This document shows positions 17,152 to 25,800 of a DNA stretch of 39,572 nucleotides, piece after piece; positions within the stretch are counted from its first letter, which is position 1; each line of letters begins with the position of its first letter. The DNA comes from an uncultured Oscillospiraceae bacterium (GTDB taxonomy: Bacteria; Bacillota; Clostridia; Oscillospirales; Ruminococcaceae): contig CAJTZM010000016.1 in assembly GCA_910583935.1 (NCBI GenBank), positions 1-39,572 of the forward strand, given 5' to 3'. Under the pieces are notes generated by a model that ran no database searches, was not told where the DNA came from, and saw nothing but the letters and a program-made list of their open reading frames with translations. The translations under genes and the position numbers were made by a program.

Positions 17152-17700
17152 CTATGCCAGCCGCCCCCACCGCCCGAACCGGTTTTTCACCGGCTTGCGG
17201 ATCGGGAGCTTTTTCCATTTTGTGGTGCGCTTAAACAGGCTGTACTCCTCGCGCAGCGCCGACTGACGCATCTGCCCGCTTTCGGCAATTTCCATCCCCT
17301 CCGACGCAGTTGTCGCCTTGCGCACCGCCGTCACCGCGTCGCAGGCCGCCCACTGGGAAAACCGCCGGTACACCTGCCCCGCCTGCTCCCGGCTTTTGCA
17401 CAGCTGCAGCGCACTTTTTTGCTGCGACCGCTCCAGCTCGATCTGCTTGGCCCGGATGTACAGCGCCGGATCGTTCTGCTGCAGCCACGCCAAATCCCCG
17501 GGGGAAAGCCGCTTGCCCGCCTTGAGCTTTGCCGCAATGCCCGACCGCCGGGCGCTGTTCGCCTGGTCCGATCCGGTTTTTTCGGCGCTTTCCAGCAGGC
17601 TAGCCGTCTGCTGCTCCAGGGCGATCCCCTGCTGCCGCTGCTGCCATCTTTGCTGCATCGCCATCATTTTTACATAGTTTTGGACCGTTCCAACCCCCAC
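17152..17700 (-). CDS. Hypothetical protein downstream of flagellin
   Basis: 182 residues; I do not recognise a named family. It is soluble, Gln/Arg/Lys-rich and mostly helical. A motif LSPGDLAWLQQNDPALYIRAKQIE lies near residues 65-90, and the C-terminus is strongly basic (KRTTKWKKLPIRKPVKNRFG). The GTG start at 17700 has GGGAGG six bases upstream. It has no promoter that I can see and lies just past the flagellin terminator, so it may depend on read-through. The composition would suit a nucleic-acid-binding or flagellin-chaperone role, but that is only a guess. Confidence 0.65.
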   Translation of the reverse strand: MGVGTVQNYVKMMAMQQRWQQRQQGIALEQQTASLLESAEKTGSDQANSARRSGIAAKLKAGKRLSPGDLAWLQQNDPALYIRAKQIELERSQQKSALQLCKSREQAGQVYRRFSQWAACDAVTAVRKATTASEGMEIAESGQMRQSALREEYSLFKRTTKWKKLPIRKPVKNRFGRWGRLA

Positions 17701-17719
17701 GGTCTGCCTCCCCCTTTCG

Positions 17720-17750
17720 AAAAAAAAGGGGGAAGCTTTCGCTTCCCCCT
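17720..17750 (-). terminator. Rho-independent terminator after flagellin
   Basis: A perfect 10-base stem (17727-17736 with 17741-17750) with a four-base loop is followed on the minus strand by eight T residues. It is a strong terminator between flagellin and the next gene. Confidence 0.92.
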
Positions 17751-17814
17751 TCTCTCACCATTTGTGATTTGCCGCCAAAACGGCGAAAGCGTGATGAGAA
17801 TTTGAACCAGATGC

Positions 17815-19863
17815 TTACTGGAGCAGCTGCAGCACGGACTGCGGCTGCTGGTTCGCCTGGGCCAGCATAGCCTGCGCGGACTGTACCAGTACGTTCATCT
17901 TGGTGTAGTTCATCATCTCTTTGGCCATATCGGTGTCGCGGATACGGCTGTTTGCAGCGCTCAGATTCTCTACCGCAACATCCAAGTTGTTGATGGTGTG
18001 CTCTAAGCGGTTCTGCAGAGCGCCCATACCTGCACGAGCAGTAGAAACGTCGTTGATCGCATTCTTGATGGTGTCAATCGCTTCGGAGGCGGAAACCTCG
18101 TTCATGATGGACAGACCATTGATGCCCAGACCCTTAGTGCTCATGTCAGCTACCTTGACATTCATCTTGTTGTAGCTGTCAGCGGTATCGCCAATTTGCA
18201 GGGTCAGGCCAGCGCCAGCGATCTTCGGAGCGGTACCAGCAGAGGTTTTTGCAGCGATGGTCATCTTGTTGCCGTTAACGGTAACAGTATAATCACCCAG
18301 CTTCGCCTGCAGGTTTGCCATCGTCTCAGCGGTATCTTTGCCCTTTTCGAACTCGATCTCTTTGCCGTCAACCAAAATGGTCTCTTTGGTGGCCAGCTTA
18401 TCGTTGTCCTTAAAGGTGATCTCGGTGCTGGCCATCGCTTCCTGGGTGGTTACTTTGAACGCAGCCTTCAGCTGATCAGCAGTAAATTTGCCCAGATTTG
18501 CAGCGACAGTTGCATCCTCTTCGATTTCAATACCCGCAAATCCAGCAGCATCGCTACGGCCGATATTAAAGGTTCTCGCAGTACCAGTCGCATCCTTAAT
18601 CGATGCAGTCATGGTAGAAAGCTGACGAGTTACCATCTTCATCTGCTCTTCTGCACTCAGACTGCTGTCAACGTTAATGGTGGCATTGGCGCCATTGGTA
18701 TTTGCAGTTGCATCATCTTTACCCTCTGCAAAGGTGAAGACCGTATCGCCGATTTTCAGGGAGTTGCCAGCCTTGATCATATCAGCGGTCAAAGTGGTCT
18801 TTGCGCCTGCACGAACCGGATCCGCACCAGCAGCGGCATCCTTAATGTCATAAACGGTGCAGTCAAAACGATTCGTCGCAGCTCCGGTACCGCCTACCGC
18901 GCTCGCCGTTACAGTCAGATCGCCTTTGGGGGTCCAAGGATCTGCAGGTACCTTGGTATCAGTGGTAGATACACCGGTAACACCTGCGCCACCTGTGGTA
19001 ACGGTCTTATCTGCTTTACCAACAAAGGTAAACTTAACAGCCGCAGTACCGGTTCCAGCTTCTGCTTTGTAAGCGTAGCCATCGATTTCAACGGTTCCAG
19101 CATCGGTCAGCGCTTTTGCCAGATCAGCTGCGGTCATCGAAGCGCCGTCGCCATCAGAGGTAGCCTCGTCTCCTAGGATATCCGCTGTGAAATCGTCAGT
19201 ACCATTCCAGATCTTAATCGCTTTGCCGCCAACCGACAAATTCACTTTGACGTTTTCTTTCGTACCGTCAACAGCATCGGTAACATCATATTTGAAATCT
19301 TTAAAATCAACGGTGAAGGACGGTTTTACTTCAGAGCCAGAAGCGCTGGCATGCAACGGGTCAACCGTCATAGATTTCTCGCCAGCGGCAACATACTCGC
19401 TAGAAGCGCCGATGCCGATTCCCTCGTTGTTCAGACCCATAGTGCCGTTGAGCAGCTTGGTGCCGTTGAAGTTAGCGGACTGGCTGATACGATCAATTTC
19501 GGAAAGCAGAGAGTCAACCTCATCCTGCAGCGCCTTACGCTCCTGAGAGGTGTAGGTGCCGTTGGCGGATTTGCCTGCCAGCTCTACCATACGGTTGAGC
19601 ATGTCGTGCACTTCGTTGAGGTTCCCCTCAGCGGTCTGGATCAGGCTGATGCCGTCCTGCGCGTTGGCAGAAGCAGTCTCCAAGCCTTTGATCTGCGCTT
19701 TCATCTTCTCGCTGATCGCCAAGCCGGCAGCGTCGTCGCCAGCGCGGTTAATGCGGAAGCCGGAAGACAGCTTTTCCAGAGATTTAGATACCGCGCTGTT
19801 GTTCATGCCCAGCTGACGGTATGCGTTCAGTGCCATTGTGTTTGTTCTTACTACCATTCCCAT
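17815..19863 (-). CDS. hag: Flagellin
   Basis: 682 residues, more than twice Bacillus Hag. The N-terminal D0/D1 (about 1-145) shows NTMALNAYRQL, SLEKLSSGFRINRAGDDAAGLAISEKM and IQTAEGNLNEVHDMLNRM. The C-terminal D1/D0 (about 590-682) shows MGALQNRLEHTINNL, ENLSAANSRIRDTDMAKEMM and the closing QANQQPQSVLQLLQ. The central 440 residues form a Thr/Ala/Lys-rich D2/D3 outer region, exposed on the filament. The ATG at 19863 follows AAGGAGG by seven bases. It probably has a sigma-28 promoter, and the leader carries two CsrA-type sites, so FliW/CsrA control is expected. Confidence 0.97.
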   Translation of the reverse strand: MGMVVRTNTMALNAYRQLGMNNSAVSKSLEKLSSGFRINRAGDDAAGLAISEKMKAQIKGLETASANAQDGISLIQTAEGNLNEVHDMLNRMVELAGKSANGTYTSQERKALQDEVDSLLSEIDRISQSANFNGTKLLNGTMGLNNEGIGIGASSEYVAAGEKSMTVDPLHASASGSEVKPSFTVDFKDFKYDVTDAVDGTKENVKVNLSVGGKAIKIWNGTDDFTADILGDEATSDGDGASMTAADLAKALTDAGTVEIDGYAYKAEAGTGTAAVKFTFVGKADKTVTTGGAGVTGVSTTDTKVPADPWTPKGDLTVTASAVGGTGAATNRFDCTVYDIKDAAAGADPVRAGAKTTLTADMIKAGNSLKIGDTVFTFAEGKDDATANTNGANATINVDSSLSAEEQMKMVTRQLSTMTASIKDATGTARTFNIGRSDAAGFAGIEIEEDATVAANLGKFTADQLKAAFKVTTQEAMASTEITFKDNDKLATKETILVDGKEIEFEKGKDTAETMANLQAKLGDYTVTVNGNKMTIAAKTSAGTAPKIAGAGLTLQIGDTADSYNKMNVKVADMSTKGLGINGLSIMNEVSASEAIDTIKNAINDVSTARAGMGALQNRLEHTINNLDVAVENLSAANSRIRDTDMAKEMMNYTKMNVLVQSAQAMLAQANQQPQSVLQLLQ

Positions 19864-19870
19864 GGTGAAA

Positions 19871-19899
19871 CCTCCTTGTAATATGCGGCCTCATCCTTG
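19871..19899 (-). promoter_or_regulatory. Two CsrA-binding sites in the flagellin leader
   Basis: On the mRNA, TACAAGGAGG (complement of 19871-19880) covers the Shine-Dalgarno, and CAAGGATGA (complement of 19891-19899) lies upstream. Both fit the CsrA consensus ACARGGAUG. Their GGA cores are 21 bases apart, a spacing a CsrA dimer can bridge. The arrangement mirrors the Bacillus hag leader, where CsrA blocks translation and FliW relieves it. Confidence 0.65.
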
Positions 19900-19923
19900 A
19901 AGCCACGCTTTGTTTATTTTCAA

Positions 19924-19958
19924 GTTCCGCCCCCCGCGGGCCCTGCAAGGGCCGGAAC
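19924..19958 (-). other. GC-rich hairpin in the flagellin 5' leader
   Basis: GTTCC/GGAAC outer pairing (19924-19928 with 19954-19958) encloses a 6-base GGCCCT/AGGGCC stem (19939-19944 with 19948-19953). It lies upstream of the CsrA sites in the predicted untranslated leader and may stabilise the message. Confidence 0.5.
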
Positions 19959-19986
19959 CGAAAACCAAATTTGCTTTCAACAACAA

Positions 19987-20013
19987 TATTCGTTGCTCCT
20001 GCCAAAAACTAAA
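19987..20013 (-). promoter_or_regulatory. Putative sigma-28 promoter of flagellin
   Basis: TTTAGTTT (complement of 20006-20013), an 11-base spacer, then AACGAATA (complement of 19987-19994). The same -35 with the same spacing and a near-identical -10 occurs before the surface-protein operon and flgM. The predicted leader is about 115 bases. Confidence 0.6.
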
Positions 20014-20438
20014 GCGGATTCTGGCAAATTTTTTCTCGAATTCGAGCAGGACGCAAAAAACGGCCGTGGAAAGCGGTTTTCGCAGGAAAACGGCGCGGAC
20101 TGTCCTGCATTGTTCAAACCAATTTTCTAAAATATTTTTGGCGCTGTCGCATTCGGCAGGCAGTTTGTCACTCCCCTTTTGAAAGCAGGTGATGCGCACG
20201 GTTCCATACGAAGGGCTTTTTTGCATGGTGATCCTGGGCGTTGTAACCGCTGGTTTGCCAGATTTGCAAAAGAAAATGACCGCCCATCCTCCAAATGTTG
20301 CGGTCAAATTCTTTGACTAAACCATGAGGACAAACCGTCTGCTGACAGCGCCTCTTTTGTGTATTTTTGGTATACGCCGCGCCGGTTCAAACGTCAGCCG
20401 ACGCTTTTTTCGCAGCTCCACAGCCGTTTTACGCAAAA
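20014..20438 (-). other. Gene-free stretch between comFB and flagellin promoter
   Basis: About 425 bases without a supportable gene. A 138-codon frame crosses it but has no ribosome binding site and odd composition. Small hairpins are present (GTCAAA/TTTGAC near 20311-20325), but no convincing terminator for the upstream operon is visible, so read-through toward flagellin is possible. Confidence 0.5.
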
Positions 20439-20702
20439 CTAGTGACGGGGATTGGCCTTTACAACGCTGGCAGCCTTGGTCAGCGCGGCCATAATGTCGG
20501 TCCGGTGCTGATTGCGCAAAATAAAGGTTTTGGAGTAGACCTCCCCCTTGCGGGTGGCTACGTATTTGGGCGGCAGCTGATTCAAAGCATAAGCGATCAT
20601 ATCGCTGCGGCAGGCCTCGCAGGTGCAGCAGTCCAAGGTGGGCTGCAGGCTGTCAAACTCCTCCTCGATCAAATCTTCCATTACGTTTTTGTAATCCGAC
20701 AT
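20439..20702 (-). CDS. ComFB family protein
   Basis: 87 residues, consisting only of a ComFB domain. NVMEDLIEEEFDSL leads to the four-cysteine cluster CCTCEACRSD (C25, C26, C28, C31), then YALNQLPPKYVATRKGEVY. The cysteines are likely to bind zinc. Some ComFB proteins have been described as cyclic-dinucleotide receptors that affect motility; whether this one binds a nucleotide is unknown. The ATG at 20702 was chosen because AAAGG lies eight bases upstream, while an ATG at 20711 would abut that site. It is the last gene of the sortase-flgBC operon. Confidence 0.85.
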   Translation of the reverse strand: MSDYKNVMEDLIEEEFDSLQPTLDCCTCEACRSDMIAYALNQLPPKYVATRKGEVYSKTFILRNQHRTDIMAALTKAASVVKANPRH

Positions 20703-20738
20703 CCCGATCATCCTTTCTGACTCGTGGCAGATGGGGTG

Positions 20739-21191
20739 TTATCTTCCCAACAGCTGTTTTTTGTAGTTGCGGTAAACGTTCACCACTTCCCGCTCGTACT
20801 CCACCCCAAAAAAAGAGGGAACGAGGTAGGTGAACACGTAGTCCAAATCATCCGACCGGCTGATGGCCAGCATTGTCTCGGTGATGACCACCTGATTCAA
20901 AAACTGATTGTTGTTGGCAACCCGTTTTGACGAGAGGATAAAGTTATAGAGCACCTGACGGATGGCGTCGGGGTTGGCGACCTCCACCACAAGGTTCACC
21001 GCCTTGCGTAAAAAGGGGTCTGGGAACCTGGCGTAGTCGTTGACCATATCGTCCATTTTCAGCAGTCCCTCGCTGCGCGCCGCAAAGGCCAGCTCCACCA
21101 GCTGGCGGACCGTTGGCAGGGTCTCGTGTTTTCCCTCGCGGGTGCATTGAATCTGCTGCGCAAAATATTCGGCGCTCATTGTGTACTGCAT
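20739..21191 (-). CDS. Soluble MotA-like cytoplasmic domain protein
   Basis: 150 residues, with no membrane segment or signal peptide. Residues about 25-84 align with the cytoplasmic loop of the MotA encoded in this window (about 85-137): LVELAFAARSEGLL against IVDLAKEARINGLL, and PFLRKAVNLVVEVANPDAIRQVL against TFLKNSMMLVVDAVEPEKVKQLL. The pair R39 and D47 sits at the spacing of the FliG-contacting R/E pair of MotA. The remaining 65 residues are helical and match nothing I know. The ATG at 21191 has GGAGG six bases upstream. A role as a FliG-binding brake, clutch or decoy is inference. Confidence 0.7.
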   Translation of the reverse strand: MQYTMSAEYFAQQIQCTREGKHETLPTVRQLVELAFAARSEGLLKMDDMVNDYARFPDPFLRKAVNLVVEVANPDAIRQVLYNFILSSKRVANNNQFLNQVVITETMLAISRSDDLDYVFTYLVPSFFGVEYEREVVNVYRNYKKQLLGR

Positions 21192-21263
21192 AAAATTCCT
21201 CCGTCTTAGCAAATCTGGCCGCCGGCCCGTCTTTGGGCAAACGCCTTAACGCGTCCGGACCTG

Positions 21264-21698
21264 TTATTTGCCGATTTCCAGCGCCTTCAGCGCCAGGGAT
21301 TTCACCAGCGAAAGGGCGGTCAGGTTCGCCGCATAGGAGTTGGAGGCGGCCATCAGGTCAATTCGCTCCTCGGTGGCGTCCACATTTGGCATCATGACGT
21401 AGCCCTCCTCATTGGCGTCGGGATGAGCCGGATCGTACACCGGGATAAAGTCCCGCTGGCTCTCGACCACCTGCGTTACCCGAACGCCGCCGCCCTCTAC
21501 CCGAGCCTGCTCGTCCCGCAGCGCGCTGGCAAAGCTGACGCCCCGCTCTTGAAAGATCACCTGCTTGCGGCGATAGGGCTCGCCGGCAGCGGTGCGGGTG
21601 GTGTTTACGTTGGCCAGATTTTGCAAAGCAACAACCATGCGAAAGCGTTCTGCGGTCAGAGCAGAGCCGGTAATGTTCATCGAATCAAGTAAAGACAT
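21264..21698 (-). CDS. flgC: Flagellar basal-body rod protein FlgC
   Basis: 144 residues, normal length. The N-terminal MSLLDSMNITGSALTAERFRM and ANVNTTRTAAGEPYRRKQVIF, the YVMMPNVDATEERIDLMAASNSYAANL block and the C-terminal LALKALEIGK are typical of FlgC. It is a proximal rod subunit, transcribed directly after flgB. Confidence 0.96.
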   Translation of the reverse strand: MSLLDSMNITGSALTAERFRMVVALQNLANVNTTRTAAGEPYRRKQVIFQERGVSFASALRDEQARVEGGGVRVTQVVESQRDFIPVYDPAHPDANEEGYVMMPNVDATEERIDLMAASNSYAANLTALSLVKSLALKALEIGK

Positions 21699-21716
21699 GA
21701 AAAGCCCTCCTTTGTG

Positions 21717-22064
21717 CTATTTGGCCGACTGGTTCATCACATACCGAAGATTGCTGAACTGTCCGCTGATTTTCTGGTACAGATACAGCTGCTGTACGTA
21801 GTTTTGATAAAGCTTCAGACTCTCGGTATCCGCGTCTACATTATTTCCATCCGGGCGGATGGAGGTCGCATCGTCGGTGTAGATGTGGGCTTTCAGATCA
21901 TACCGATTTTTAGAATCCTTCAGTACATTCTCAAAGCTTACCGATCTGGCCTTGTAGCCCGGTGTATCCAGGTTTGCCAGATTGTGCAGAATCGTCTGCT
22001 GCTGAATGGCCAGGCCCTCTAATCCGCCGCGCATAACGGCAAATTGCTTGGAATCAAAAAACAT
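21717..22064 (-). CDS. flgB: Flagellar basal-body rod protein FlgB
   Basis: 115 residues. GLEGLAIQQQTILHNLANLDTPGYKARSVSFE is the FlgB signature, and the C-terminal helix (about 80-115) completes the rod fold. The start ATG has TAGGAGG upstream. It begins only 12 bases after the sortase stop, so flgB is co-transcribed with the sortase and surface-protein genes. That is unusual, since flgB-flgC normally head the fliE operon. Confidence 0.95.
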   Translation of the reverse strand: MFFDSKQFAVMRGGLEGLAIQQQTILHNLANLDTPGYKARSVSFENVLKDSKNRYDLKAHIYTDDATSIRPDGNNVDADTESLKLYQNYVQQLYLYQKISGQFSNLRYVMNQSAK

Positions 22065-22076
22065 TGGTTTTTCCTC

Positions 22077-22898
22077 CTAACTTTCTGTTCGAACCTCTAG
22101 CTGCGCCTGGGTGGGAATCTCGGCCTCCTCCGGCAAAAGCTTTGCCAGCACCACAAACCGGTGACTGGTATCGTTGGCGCCGTAGCTTCCCGTGCAGGTG
22201 GAAAGAAGCAGGACATGATCCTGCGGTCCCACCGCCACACCATAGTCATACAGGGATTTTTCCATCGCCGCCGCCGCCATTCGGTCAATTCCCTCCGGCG
22301 GATCCGGCGAAATAAAGCTGTCGTTCAGCTCTGTATAGAATACCGCAAAAACCTCCCAGTACATAAAACCATCCAGCGTGGAAAATTGTATCACCGGCGT
22401 TTCCCGGGCAAAATCCAAATCGGTAAAATGGTACAGCTGGGAAAACCTCGGTCCATCCGGATTGTCCTTGAGATCGCTGTGCCCATAGATAATGGTGTTT
22501 GGGCTCAATTCCTCCCGAGAGCCCACCGAGCACTCATAATCTACAAAGTAACACCCGTAAAGGTCGTATTCCCGCCGTTCATCCTGCCGCAGATAAACCG
22601 TATTATCGTACGACTGGAGAACGCTGTTGTTGATCTGGGTTCCCGGCACCCACAGCCAGCCCACCGTATCCCGATTCTTACGGGTTTCGTAGTCCAGCAT
22701 TTCCAGGATATCCGCCTGGGTCTCTGCCTGGTCGCGCACATCGGCGTTTTTCGGCTTACTAACCTTCTCCGCCACACTGATGGATTCTCCCCTTCCCTCC
22801 TGGACCGGGTCCTCCATAAAAAGGAGAACATAAGCGGCCGCTCCCAACAGCAGCGCAAATGTCAACACTACCCCAAGTGCCAGCAGGAATTTCTTCAA
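22077..22898 (-). CDS. Class B sortase
   Basis: 273 residues. An N-terminal signal-anchor helix (about 4-27) is followed by the sortase beta-barrel. Catalytic residues are visible: H140 in IIYGHS, C235 in LLSTCTG and R247 in SHRFVV. The inserted helix and the LSTC context fit class B. Sortases link proteins bearing an NPxTx or LPxTG signal to the cell wall. The start is TTG at 22898 with GGGAGG seven bases upstream. It overlaps the stop of the surface-protein gene as TTGA, so translation is coupled and that protein is the probable substrate. Confidence 0.93.
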   Translation of the reverse strand: MKKFLLALGVVLTFALLLGAAAYVLLFMEDPVQEGRGESISVAEKVSKPKNADVRDQAETQADILEMLDYETRKNRDTVGWLWVPGTQINNSVLQSYDNTVYLRQDERREYDLYGCYFVDYECSVGSREELSPNTIIYGHSDLKDNPDGPRFSQLYHFTDLDFARETPVIQFSTLDGFMYWEVFAVFYTELNDSFISPDPPEGIDRMAAAAMEKSLYDYGVAVGPQDHVLLLSTCTGSYGANDTSHRFVVLAKLLPEEAEIPTQAQLEVRTES

Positions 22899-25800
22899 AG
22901 TCTTACCTCCCGCAAACCAGTGTATGGATTGGTCTTGCCGCCGGCGCCCAGCGCATCAATGGAGCTGGACAAATCCTCCGAGCCGACAATCCGATGGAAC
23001 GGCGTAACGATGTAGGTGGAAAAATGGTCAATCCGGACCGCAACCGTCCCCTGCTTATTGCTTCTGATCGTACCATAATAGTCAATACGTTCTCTCGCCC
23101 GGTTGTAGTAATGCCAGTACAGCGTCTGGCTTCCGTATTTATTGCCCAGGTTCAAATGCAGAATCGCGGGACCCGGAAGCGGAAGCATATCATCGCTGGA
23201 GCCGTCTTCAAAGTAAATAAAAACCGCCCGGTTGATAATATCGCCGTTGCCCTGATAGGAATCAATCTCACTGTAAATATCCGATGAATCCGGTGAATCA
23301 AAGGACATTCTGAAGTCATAAATCTGTTTTTGCGGCACCACCCGGTCAATATCCGACGCTTTAAACTCCAGTGAATAGTCGTTTCCCTGGAAAACAATCG
23401 TCTTTTCCGGGTATTCCCGCAGCGTATTAAAGACGCTGGCGCCAACCCGCGGATACTCGCTGATCATCACTGTGATGACGTTGTCGGAATTCTTATAGTC
23501 GACCTGCTCCGCCTCCAGCGGGGTCAGATTTTTGAGCTTTCCTTCTTCGTTGCGGTAAATCTTTAAGCTGTAATTTTTCACCGTCGTCCCATCCGGCGAG
23601 GTAACCTCAATGGTCACAGCGTTTTCTCCATCCACCAGCGCTAACGCGTAGTTGCCGTTGTAGTCGCCGATCTCCTTGGTTCCCGCCAGCACCCGCATCG
23701 TCGCCAGCGGATCGGCTACACGCGGGGTGATATCCACCGACCAGGTATCCTCGGTTACAGCCACCTCATATTCGGTGACCGCCGCCTGAAAGTCCGGCGT
23801 CATCTGTCCCTTACTCACAACCAGGGACCGCAGATCGGCGTTGTTGGTTTTTTCAATTAGGTTTTCGTTGGTGAAGTTGATGACGTAGATTTTTTGGGTC
23901 TCACCGTCCTGGGCCGTAACCTCAACGCCAATCTTTTGATTTGCCTCGATGATTTCAATCAAATCCGAAGGCTTTCCGCTTTCTACCGCCTGAATCACCT
24001 GAAAGCTTCCATCGCTCAACACATACCCAATTCGGATGGTCGCGCCCGGGTGGTTGGCAGTCGCCGTAATAATAACCCCCTGGGCCCCTTCCGAAACGGT
24101 AGCGGAGTACTCTGTTTCGTTAGAGACAAAAACCGGACTAAAATCCTCCGCGTTATCCACCTTCAGCCCCTTTAAGCGGGCGTCGCTGCTGGGCGCTTCC
24201 CGATCAATTGAGATGTTGTAGGTCTTCTGGGTTTTCCCGTTTTCTGCTGTCACAACTACTTGAAACTCCTTGGGATTACCCGGATCGTTCAGCTTAAAGA
24301 CCTTGGAGGTTTTTCCGCTGGCAATGATATACGGTCTCACCGTGTCCATCTGGGTTCCCTCGTTGATCTGAACGGTAGCCCACATGTGATTGGTGTTGGG
24401 CGTAAAGCTGACCCCGGTGGTCTCGTAGGGTACCTTCAGGCTGTAGCTGGTCTCATCCGGATGGAAAGCAAAGGTTTTGATTTTGTTCCCATCCTGATCC
24501 TGCAGCTCCAGCGACTTTAACAAAGCGTCGTCGCTGGCCTCTGCCCGGCGCACCCGCAGCTCATATTCCCGGATATCCGTCTCGTTTTCCGCCGTGACCA
24601 CAATATAAAACGTGTGGTGGCCCACGCGCAGAATCGTGTCGTCGTCAAGAGGCAAAACATCCATAGCCGGACTCCACGCGCCGATTTTTACCTGGCCCTG
24701 GCTCATCTCAAATACAAGATGGTCCTTGCTCAGCGAATAAATCTGGATATTGGACACGTTGAGATCCGCCGGCGTAATATTCAGCTTGATCTGCTTGGTC
24801 TGGTAGGGAACATCCACCGTATAAGTGAGCGTATCCGCCTTAAAGGCCGGCTCATAGGGGATGCTCTGCTCATCCGCGTCGCCTACTAACAGTCCGCCCA
24901 GGCTCGGATCGTTGTTGGGATCCAGCCTGCGCATATGTACCGTGTAAGTGCGGGTGGTCACGCCGTCTTCCGCCAGCATCTCAAAGGTCACATCCACTAT
25001 ACCGTCCGTCGCCTCGGTAAACCTTGTCTTCAGACCATCCAGCCACTGCAGATCCTTGTCGTACTGATTATTTCCCACCAGCTCCGGCGTAATCGTCGGA
25101 CCCTTCGCCCGCTTGTGGTTCTTTTCCGCCCGAATCCGCAGCCGGTTGGTGGAATAGGGAACCTCGATGCTGTATTCCGTTTCCGCCGGATCAAAATTGG
25201 AAATCAGGTTGTTTGCCATTTCGCTGTCGTCCTCGAAATAGATGCCGAGCGACTTTAAGGTAGCGTCGTCGCTGGGCAGATCCCGAATCACATCCAGCTC
25301 GTAGGTGGACCAATAAGTCTCCCGCGGATCCTCGCATTTTACCAGGACCTTCAGCTTCACCAGACTGTTTGCCTTTTCGAACGGGATGGCGACGCTCTTT
25401 TGGCCGTCGAATATCTCCTCCGGGCCGCCGATTTGTTTGCCGCTGCTGTCATACCAGGTAAGGCTCATCGGTTTGTCCCGGCCCCAGTCGCTGTTGACAA
25501 ACGGCGTCAGGGTGATCTCCTCCGATTTCCACGGAATATGGACGGTTCCGGTGGTATCCTGGGTATAAGAAAGCTGATCCGAAGCAAAGGGATACTCGAT
25601 CTTCTCATTCTCCTGGTCGCGAATCTCCAGTCCCGCCAGCGAGCTGTCCTGGCTGGGGGAGCTGTCCCGCACGTTGATGGTAATCGAAAACTTTTCAGAG
25701 CTGGGCACAATCTGGCCGTTACGGTCCTGCACAAAGAAACGGAAGGTCAGCGTCACCTGCTGCGGCCCGGCCTTTGGCGGCAGCTGCTGGGCGATCACCG

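Noticed and set aside
19891..20307. 138-codon minus-strand frame across the flagellin leader and promoter
   Set aside because: No ribosome binding site, unusual Cys/Phe/Arg-rich composition, and it covers the promoter, hairpin and CsrA sites.
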